A stretch of DNA of 32,137 bases from the NCBI GenBank assembly GCA_043821725.1, contig JBDRCM010000025.1, positions 1 through 32,137 of the forward strand, given 5' to 3'. This DNA comes from CAYHSR01 sp043821725. Its GTDB lineage: Bacteria > Patescibacteriota > Patescibacteriia > Magasanikbacterales > GWA2-37-8. Position numbers and translations under genes: made by a program. Positions 8,101 through 13,866 of the stretch are shown piece after piece (position 1 is the first letter of the stretch; each line of letters begins with the position of its first letter). The notes under the pieces were generated by a model. It ran no database searches, had not been told where the DNA came from, and worked only from the letters and a program-made list of their open reading frames with translations.

Positions 8101-9057
8101 TCTGCCGCCATCTAAAGCCACCATTGGTCTTAAATCCGGAGGGACCACAGGGATTGACTTCAAAATCATCCACTCAGGTCTTATGCCATTATTAACAAAA
8201 CTTTTAATTACTTTTTTTCTGCGTATTATTCTTTCCAGTTTGGCTCCTTTGGCTTTTTCTTGTTCTTCCTTAAGTTTATTGACTGTTTCAGTAAGATTAA
8301 TCCTATCTAACAAATTACGAACCGCTTCAGCGCCAATTGATGCTTCAAACAAATGTCCAAAACGCAATGACAGTTCCTGATATTTGTTTTCTGAAATAAT
8401 CTTCAAAAGCTGTATTTCTTTTAATTCTTTGTCGGCTTTCTGATAATCTTCTTCAAGTTGCTTCTGCTTGTCCTCCGCCTGCTTTTGCATATCTTCCAAA
8501 ACTGAAATGTTGGCTTTTTTATCATTGGCTTCCTGCATCTTTTTTTCCAGTTCCTTTTGTATCTGCTTCTTTTTTGACTTATACTCGTTGCGAAGCAATT
8601 CAAATGTCTTCTTTCTTTCATCCTCATTCACCTTTGTAATTATGAATGATGCAAAATACACAACTTTTTCAAGAGCTTGAGCGGACAAATCAAGTATTAG
8701 GCCTATTTTTGATGGAACTGAACGCAAAAACCAAATATGACTTACCGGAGCGGCCAACTCAATATGCCCCATACGCTCGCGCCTGACTGAAGATCGCGTC
8801 ACTTCCACTCCGCACTTATCGCAAATAATGCCTTTATAACGTATTTTCTTATACTTGCCACAAAAACATTCCCAATCTTTTGTCGGACCAAAAATCTCTT
8901 CTGCAAACAAACCTCCTTTTTCCGGTTTCTGAGTGCGATAATTAATGGTTTCCGGCTTACTTACCTCGCCTTGAGACCATTTCTTAATAACCTCTGGCGA
9001 AGCCAAACGCAGACGCATGGCGTCAAAATCGGCTGGATTATGTTTATTGTCTTGCAT
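5179..9057 (-). CDS. rpoC: DNA-directed RNA polymerase subunit beta'
   Basis: The beta' subunit forms the active centre of RNA polymerase. The catalytic NADFDGD motif is at about residue 521. The N-terminal zinc ligands are C64, C66, C79 and C82. The second zinc site (CRMTKGMCRKC) and the bridge-helix/trigger-loop segment (GEPGTQLTMRTFHTGG) are intact. I chose the ATG at 9057 (1292 aa) because the ORF's own first ATG at 9111 would overlap rpoB by 29 nt and add 18 residues without family similarity. From about residue 145 to 230 (DNA about 8370-8625) there is a long K/E/Q-rich stretch with coiled-coil character, where the E. coli protein has only a short linker. It follows rpoB by 25 nt in one transcription unit. 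Confidence 0.97.
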   Translation of the reverse strand: MQDNKHNPADFDAMRLRLASPEVIKKWSQGEVSKPETINYRTQKPEKGGLFAEEIFGPTKDWECFCGKYKKIRYKGIICDKCGVEVTRSSVRRERMGHIELAAPVSHIWFLRSVPSKIGLILDLSAQALEKVVYFASFIITKVNEDERKKTFELLRNEYKSKKKQIQKELEKKMQEANDKKANISVLEDMQKQAEDKQKQLEEDYQKADKELKEIQLLKIISENKYQELSLRFGHLFEASIGAEAVRNLLDRINLTETVNKLKEEQEKAKGAKLERIIRRKKVIKSFVNNGIRPEWMILKSIPVVPPDLRPMVALDGGRFATSDLNDLYLRVINRNNRLRRLLELDAPEVICRNEKRMLQEAVDALIDNNARHAKTVTASTGQKRQLRSLADILKGKQGRFRQNLLGKRVDYSGRSVIVVGPNLDIDECGLPKRMALELFKPFIMSEIIKRELAHNVRSASRFVESEANEVWDILEELTKTTRVFLNRAPTLHRLGIQAFHPRLIEGKAIQLHPMVCTAFNADFDGDQMAVHLPLTAEARWEADNLMAAEKNILKPATGSPVITPKQDIALGCYYLTRFKEGEGKSEKTKYFSSEKESMFAYKTRHIGLQEKIYVRFSNLKKFPKDSDPMQETSVGRILFNKVLPDELPFLNESIDVKKLGMIIRLSLELCKKEDIPHFLDSLKNIGYRYATKSGYSLGMDDFPEVSEKADLISQADGDVFQVHEQYQEGLLTKSERLTKILNIWAETKDKVVAKNQETLDKNGPVFAMIDSGARGSWGQLGQVIGMKGLVASPSGETIELPVKGNFKEGFSVLEFFISSHGTRKGLSDTALRTANAGYLTRRLVDVSQDVIISEEDCNTEQGEIFTIEQSREMGQKLSERVWGRYVMEDVKAGRKTIVKKGEIVDDKILRLIDEHNVDSIHVRSVMQCRMTKGMCRKCYGYDLAHNKPVELGTAVGTMAAQSIGEPGTQLTMRTFHTGGVAGGGDITQGLPRVDELFEARKPKKQAVLAEVEGQITIEEADGKIITSPTGRKIFEGRRGQKILHVHFSGMDEMKIKFTKSDEVMVKEGDSVKKNQVLLVRGSSGEEIKSSYSGTIKLIRNNIVLSYEGPHVRDYIIPMGYKILVKEGDVATKGQRMTDGSINLHQLFELKGKDAVQRYILEEVQNIYSSQGQKVNDKHVELIIRQMFSRVYVEDVGDTDLLPGEVVEKSQLDISNRLARKAKDKQATARELFMGISRVALSTQSFLSAASFQETARVLINTAITGKIDYLSGLKENVIIGRLIPAGTGFKK

Positions 9058-9082
9058 AATATTGCTGGTTAATATTTGTATT

Positions 9083-12000
9083 TTAATATTGTTCAGTTTC
9101 GTCTTGCTCACCCATATGATCTTTTAATTCTTTTTGCTTTTCCTCATCATATTCTTCAAAGGTTAAATAGGATCCTGAATCAGATCTTTTTAGTAATTCA
9201 ACATCCAGACAAAGTCCTTTTAACTCGCGAACAAGCACATTAAACGATTCCGGCAAATTAATCTTGCAAATTTCCTCGCCTTTAATAATTGACTCATACG
9301 CTTTTGACCGACCTGGCACGTCATCTGATTTGATGGTTAGTATTTCCTGCAAAGTATGAGCCGCTCCATATGCTTCAAGCGCCCATACTTCCATTTCTCC
9401 GAATCTTTGTCCACCAAACTGCGCCTTTCCACCAAGTGGCTGTTGTGTAATCAAGCTGTAAGGCCCTATTGAACGTTGGTGAATTTTATCTTCAACCATG
9501 TGGTTCAATTTAAGCATATAGCTGTAGCCAACCGTTACCGGATGATCAAACGCCTCGCCTGTTCTTCCGTTGTATAAAATGACCTGTCCACTTTCCGGCA
9601 AGCCGGCTTTTTTCAGCTCTTCTTTTATATGCGCTTCACTCATGCCATTAAGCACCGGGGTAGCGACTTTGTAGCCCAATGCATTGGCTGCCAATCCGAT
9701 GTGCGTTTCCAAAAGCTGGCCAAGGTTCATTCTGGAAATAACCCCTAATGGCGATAGGATAATATCAATGGGCGTTCCATCTTCCAAAAATGGCATGTCC
9801 TCTCTTGGAACCACTTTAGAAATAACTCCTTTGTTGCCGTGCCGTCCGGCCATCTTATCTCCAACTTGAATTTTGCGCATGTCAGCCACTCTTACCTGAA
9901 CCTGCTTTACAACTCCGGGCTGCAGTTTGTCGCCGTTTTCCGCGGAAAAAATCTTAATGTCAATAACACGACCGTGCTCGCCATGCTCAAGATACAAAGA
10001 AGAGTCGCGAACATCACGCGCCTTTTCGCCGAAGATCGCTCGCAAAAGACGCTCTTCAGCGCTAAGTTCTGTTTCACCTTTAGGCGTAATCTTGCCAACC
10101 AAGATATCGCCACTTTTCACTTCCGCTCCGATTCGCACTATTCCTTCACTGTCTAAATTTTTTAATTTTTCTTCGCTCACGTTTGGAATGTCAGAAGTAA
10201 CAACTTCCGGACCCAATTTGGTTTCTCTTACATCAATAGTATAATCTTCTATATGAATTGAGGTGTAACGATCGTCCTGAACAACTTTTTCTGAAACAAT
10301 AACAGCGTCCTCGTAATTAAAGCCATCCCAAATCATGTACGCTACCAGCATGTTTTGTCCAAGCGAAAGCTCTCCATCTTTCACACTTGCCCCATCAGTC
10401 AAGATCTGTCCTTTTTTAACTTTATCACCCAAATTGGCTATGGGATTCTGGTTAACGCAACTGGAAGCGTTGGATCGCACAAACTTATTTAAAATATATG
10501 TGTATTTTTCTCCGTTCTTGTCCTGAATAACGATCTTTGAACCATCTAATTCCACAATTTCGCCATCAACTTCAGATATTGCTATATGCCCGCAGTCAAC
10601 AGCCGCCTTTCTTTCAACTCCGGTGCCAACCAATGGCTGTTCCGGCCTAATGCAGGGAACCGACTGCCTCTGCATATTTGACCCCATTAAAGCGCGGGTT
10701 GCATCATCATGCTCTAAAAAAGGAATACATGAGGTTGCCACGCTTACAATTTGGTTTGAGGCCACATCAAGATAGTCAATCCGCTCAACATCCACAGTGC
10801 CGGGCTGTCCGCAGATACGCGCAGGTACGCTATTATCCATAAAATATCCTTTTTCATCAATTTTTATGGTTGCTGAAGCTGTAACTACTTTTTCTTCCTT
10901 AAAAGCGTTAAGATATACAATTTCATTGGTAACACGCGTTTTGATTTTTATTTTTTCAATTTTTTTATCTTTGGAAAGTTTTTCAGCTGTTTTTTTATCA
11001 ATCAAGTCCCCTTTTTTCAGGCCTCCGATGTCTTCATCAATAATCTCGCCTTCGGTAAATTCCGCCTTATTGGCAACCTCTTTAATAACTTTGCGATAAG
11101 GCGTCTCAATAAAACCATATTCATTTACTTTTGCATAGCTTGCCAGATGATTGACTAATCCGATATTCGGACCTTCAGGCGTGGCAATCGGGCAAATACG
11201 GCCATAATGGGTTGTATGTACATCGCGGACTTCAAAACCGGCTCGGTCGCGCGATAATCCACCCGGACCCAAGGCGCTTACTCTACGCTTGTGCTCAAGC
11301 TCTGACAATGGATTCGTTTGATCCATAAACTGACTGAGCTGGGAGCTCATAAAAAATTCTCTTATGGCGCTGATAACAGGCCTTGCATTCACAAGCTTGT
11401 TTGGATTCAATTGATCTATATCCTGCGTGCTCATTCTGTCTTTAACAATACGCTCCATTCTGGCAAGACCTACTCGAAAACGATTCTGCACAAGCTCGCC
11501 AACAGCTCTGATGCGTCGATTGCCAAGATGATCAATATCATCCGGCTCTTCCTGATTAACGTTCAAGCGGATAACTTCTTTAATTACTAACAATAATTTT
11601 TCAGGCGACAAAACTCTCTGCTCTTTGTTATCAAACTGCTCTGACCCCAGTCCAAGATCAAACTTGGTGTTGAACTTATATATGCCGACTTTGCCGAGAT
11701 CATAGCGGTCAAAATTAAAAAACATGGCGCGGATCAAACTTTTGGCATTGTCTGACGTTGCCAGATCTCCCGGCCTTATTCTTTTATATACTTCTATCAA
11801 CCCTTCGTCCTCGTTTGTTGCAATATCTTTTTTTATTGTTGATTCAATGTAATCAATGCTCGGATGGATGTTAACGTCCTTAAACAACTCAATCAATTCA
11901 TCATCTGTTTGATATCCAAATGCTCTTAAAAGTGAAGTGGCCGCGACTTTTCGCTTGCGGTCAACCTTAACCCAGATTACGTTGTTGGTGTCAGTTTCAA

Positions 12001-12514
12001 TTTCTATCCATGCTCCTCTGTTTGGTATTATTTTCGCTCCATAATATCTGCGTCCTCGCACTGTTTCAGCGGTGAAAAAAGCTCCGGCGCTTCTAATTAA
12101 CTGAGACACAACCACTCTTTCTATTCCATTAATGATAAAAGTACCGCGCTGGGTCATAAGAGGCATATCACCAAGATAGATTTCCTGGGATTTTGTTTCT
12201 TTTGTTTTTTTATTTGTGAGGCGTGCAGTAACCCGCAATGGCGCGTCATATGTCAAATTTCTGTCCCTGCAAACCACTTCATCAAATTTAGGATCGTCAA
12301 GATAATAATCTTCCATATACACTTCCAAATCGCGCCCACTAAAATCGGTCATTGGAGAAACTTCGTCAAATAAATCCTTGATTCCATTCTTTAAAAACCA
12401 ATCATATGAATCTTTTTGAACTTCAACCAAATCAGGCATTGGCATTGCCGGTTGAGAAGAAGTAAAATATTTTCTTTCATTGCTTTTGATTGGCTGTCGC
12501 TTGAAAATTGGCAT
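9083..12514 (-). CDS. rpoB: DNA-directed RNA polymerase subunit beta
   Basis: The beta subunit of RNA polymerase, 1143 aa, shorter than in E. coli as is usual outside Proteobacteria. The rifampicin pocket region is readable: SQLSQFMDQTNPLSELEHKR then RVSALGPGGLSRDRAGFE. The equivalents of D516, H526 and S531 are retained, so no classical resistance change is seen. Downstream the usual PIETPEGP reads PIATPEGP, a substitution next to the pocket. The C-terminal QPLGGKAQFGGQRFGEMEVW motif and the lysine-rich catalytic region (GDKMAGRHGNKG) are present. The start at 12514 has no Shine-Dalgarno and follows a long leader. rplJ and rplL are not upstream; the operon begins here. Confidence 0.97.
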   Translation of the reverse strand: MPIFKRQPIKSNERKYFTSSQPAMPMPDLVEVQKDSYDWFLKNGIKDLFDEVSPMTDFSGRDLEVYMEDYYLDDPKFDEVVCRDRNLTYDAPLRVTARLTNKKTKETKSQEIYLGDMPLMTQRGTFIINGIERVVVSQLIRSAGAFFTAETVRGRRYYGAKIIPNRGAWIEIETDTNNVIWVKVDRKRKVAATSLLRAFGYQTDDELIELFKDVNIHPSIDYIESTIKKDIATNEDEGLIEVYKRIRPGDLATSDNAKSLIRAMFFNFDRYDLGKVGIYKFNTKFDLGLGSEQFDNKEQRVLSPEKLLLVIKEVIRLNVNQEEPDDIDHLGNRRIRAVGELVQNRFRVGLARMERIVKDRMSTQDIDQLNPNKLVNARPVISAIREFFMSSQLSQFMDQTNPLSELEHKRRVSALGPGGLSRDRAGFEVRDVHTTHYGRICPIATPEGPNIGLVNHLASYAKVNEYGFIETPYRKVIKEVANKAEFTEGEIIDEDIGGLKKGDLIDKKTAEKLSKDKKIEKIKIKTRVTNEIVYLNAFKEEKVVTASATIKIDEKGYFMDNSVPARICGQPGTVDVERIDYLDVASNQIVSVATSCIPFLEHDDATRALMGSNMQRQSVPCIRPEQPLVGTGVERKAAVDCGHIAISEVDGEIVELDGSKIVIQDKNGEKYTYILNKFVRSNASSCVNQNPIANLGDKVKKGQILTDGASVKDGELSLGQNMLVAYMIWDGFNYEDAVIVSEKVVQDDRYTSIHIEDYTIDVRETKLGPEVVTSDIPNVSEEKLKNLDSEGIVRIGAEVKSGDILVGKITPKGETELSAEERLLRAIFGEKARDVRDSSLYLEHGEHGRVIDIKIFSAENGDKLQPGVVKQVQVRVADMRKIQVGDKMAGRHGNKGVISKVVPREDMPFLEDGTPIDIILSPLGVISRMNLGQLLETHIGLAANALGYKVATPVLNGMSEAHIKEELKKAGLPESGQVILYNGRTGEAFDHPVTVGYSYMLKLNHMVEDKIHQRSIGPYSLITQQPLGGKAQFGGQRFGEMEVWALEAYGAAHTLQEILTIKSDDVPGRSKAYESIIKGEEICKINLPESFNVLVRELKGLCLDVELLKRSDSGSYLTFEEYDEEKQKELKDHMGEQDETEQY

Positions 12515-12770
12515 ATATTATTTATATTTATTTATGTAAAATGAAAATTTGTTAACAGTTTAAAAAAATATTGAACAAGCGGACAACAAAAAAACGCACC
12601 AAATCGGTGTCTTTATTCTTTTCTTATAAATTGAAGCTAATCGGCAAGGTTAGCATTTTTATGTTCCTTGCACACAGCAATCCCGTTGATTAACGAGAGC
12701 CGTGATTTTCGCTTATTTAAGATAATTTTCCAAGATTTCTGGCTTTTGTTTTGATACTAGCTCGGAAAAC
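12515..12770 (-). promoter_or_regulatory. Structured 5' leader of the rpoBC operon
   Basis: About 255 nt separate the predicted transcription start from rpoB. Read on the minus strand, the leader contains GCAAGG...GCTAA CCTTGC CGA TTAGC (12671-12636). The stems GCAAGG:CCTTGC and GCTAA:TTAGC interleave as in an H-type pseudoknot. A CGTT/AACG hairpin (12684-12695) lies upstream. Nearer the gene, a short hairpin (CACC/GGTG, 12597-12609) is followed by seven T residues (12588-12594), which looks like a weak attenuator. I do not recognise a named riboswitch or ribosomal-protein leader. The regulatory role is inferred. Confidence 0.45.
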
Positions 12771-12776
12771 AGCTAA

Positions 12777-12834
12777 ATTTTACCTTATTTTGCCTTTTTT
12801 GTCAAATTAAAGAACAAATTATTCAGTTTGTCAA
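12777..12834 (-). promoter_or_regulatory. Tandem promoters of rpoBC
   Basis: On the minus strand TTGACA (12805-12800), a 17-nt spacer and TAAAAT (12782-12777) form a near-consensus sigma-70 promoter. Immediately upstream TTGACA (12834-12829), 17 nt and TTTAAT (12811-12806) form a second one, so the -10 of one abuts the -35 of the other. Transcription would start near 12770 and about 12799. Both lie well upstream of the ATG, which explains the long leader. Confidence 0.7.
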
Positions 12835-13082
12835 GAAAATCTGTTTTTTTGCATATTTAAGCCAAAAAAGCGCTTGCTGTAGGAGAAAACAAAAATAATT
12901 ATCCACAGGATGTAAACATGGCCGGAGTATTGGCTCTTGTTTGAGCCACTGTGGCTTATAGGAACTGTGAAATTCGCGCCCTTTTCTTCAAACTGATAAT
13001 TCAAACCCTTTTGACAATAACAGTGGAGATATGAACTAACAAGACGCTTCGCATTTTTTTACCTTTTTTAAAAAACAGCATC
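12835..13082. other. Divergent intergenic spacer, no gene seen
   Basis: AT-rich spacer between the rpoBC promoters and the 6S-like locus. One perfect DnaA-box nonamer TTATCCACA occurs at 12899-12907, and a GGCTC/GAGCC hairpin lies near 12945. A single box without partners is not evidence for an origin. No ORF or RNA gene is recognised. Confidence 0.4.
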
Positions 13083-13181
13083 TTGACAAACTAATTTTTA
13101 GGATTAAAATACCGTGCAGATTAGTCAGACAAAATTATAATTGAAAAAAATAGTGAAAAAAAAATTCTTTTATGGTATAAT
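13083..13181 (+). promoter_or_regulatory. Two promoters in front of the 6S-like RNA
   Basis: TTGACA (13083-13088), a 16-nt spacer and TAAAAT (13105-13110) form an upstream promoter. Nearer the RNA, TGGTATAAT (13173-13181) is a perfect -10 with an extended TGn element and a poor -35. The latter would start transcription near 13188. Dual promoters are also known for 6S RNA in several bacteria. Confidence 0.55.
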
Positions 13182-13187
13182 CTTTAA

Positions 13188-13375
13188 TGCTAAATATCAA
13201 AATAATCGTCTCTGCCAAGCTGCGCAGGAATTGATGTCTCAACCGAATCGGATTTTAGGAAACAATCTCTCTCCTCCTTCCGGACAGTAGCAATATCGTC
13301 CGAAGGAAGTTTCCGGCTTTGATTCGTTAGTTAAAACATGCTATTCCTGTCGCAGCTTAGTTGAGATGATAAAAT
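13188..13375 (+). ncRNA. ssrS: Candidate 6S RNA (rod-like RNA)
   Basis: No reading frame fits, but the segment folds into one long rod. Outer pairs are TCTC/GAGA (13209-13212 with 13363-13366) and AGCTGCG/CGCAGCT (13218-13224 with 13351-13357). AGGAAT/ATTCCT follows, then an open bubble of about 13 and 16 nt. Beyond it come CGAATC/GATTCG, GGAAAC/GTTTCC and an apical CCTTC..GGAC/GTCC.GAAGG stem. A terminal stem, a central bubble and an apical stem with small loops in about 190 nt is the architecture of 6S RNA, which mimics an open promoter and sequesters RNA polymerase. The strong extended -10 just upstream supports a transcribed RNA. No clear terminator is visible, and the identity rests on fold alone. 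Confidence 0.55.
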
Positions 13376-13445
13376 CTTCTTTCGCAATAGACTCTTGATG
13401 CATGTTGAGAAATTTTTTTGTAAACAAAAAACACCTTGAAATTAA

Positions 13446-13679
13446 AGGTCTGCCTCCAAATGCGCTTTCGTGACGAAATTAATAAATTATGGCCAAAATC
13501 GTTTGAAATTTCTTGGCTTATCTTACAGATAGGCCTCAAAATTTTTTATCAAGCGAAGCGAGAGAAAAGAAAAATGATAATTTTTCTTTTCCGAGCGAAC
13601 GAAGATAACTATGGAATTATCAACAATTTTGTCTCATAATTTATCAATTGCAGTAGAAATGGTATTTGGCGATAGACCC
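13446..13679. mobile_element. TIR element copy M1 (non-autonomous, MITE-like)
   Basis: A 234-bp element with terminal inverted repeats. The left end is AGGTCTGCCTCCAAAT and the right end is ATTTGGCGATAGACCC, flanked by TTAA-containing sequence on both sides. Inside, a second inverted repeat (AAATTATG..CAAAATCGTT at about 13484-13503, and its complement at about 13622-13643) encloses a ~150-bp core with its own AAAGAAAAAT/ATTTTTCTTT hairpin. There is no credible gene inside. It is homologous to 31893-32127, but with the core in the other orientation. Confidence 0.75.
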
Positions 13680-13842
13680 GTTAAAGGTGGATTGAAGCGC
13701 CTGCTAATTCGTAGCTGGCGCAGAGAAAAGAACAATGCATGCCATTATTGGCATGTACCCATAATATATCTAATTAACGCGCTGGTGTCAATTTGAAGCG
13801 CAAATGTCAATCCAGCTGTTTACTACAAACTTTCAAGTGTGA
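13680..13842. other. Spacer with hairpins before ftsK
   Basis: Short non-coding spacer. It has an ATGCCA/TGGCAT hairpin (about 13740-13755) and two related GAAGCGC-containing stretches, at about 13694 and 13794. No gene or known RNA is recognised. Confidence 0.35.
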
Positions 13843-13848
13843 TATAAT
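13820..13848 (+). promoter_or_regulatory. ftsK promoter (extended -10)
   Basis: TGATATAAT (13840-13848) is a consensus -10 with an extended TG. A weak TTTACT lies at about -35. Transcription would begin only about 10 nt before the ATG at 13867, giving an almost leaderless mRNA, consistent with the absence of a Shine-Dalgarno. Confidence 0.55.
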
Positions 13849-13866
13849 AAACTAACATCATACATT

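Noticed and set aside
12899..12907. Perfect DnaA box as evidence for a replication origin
   Set aside because: Only one box, with no cluster, no dnaA or dnaN and no AT-rich unwinding repeats beside it.
13436..13796. Two ~65-residue plus-strand ORFs over the M1 element
   Set aside because: They follow the TIR repeat and have no conserved features; the homologous M4 copy has an inverted core that would destroy them.
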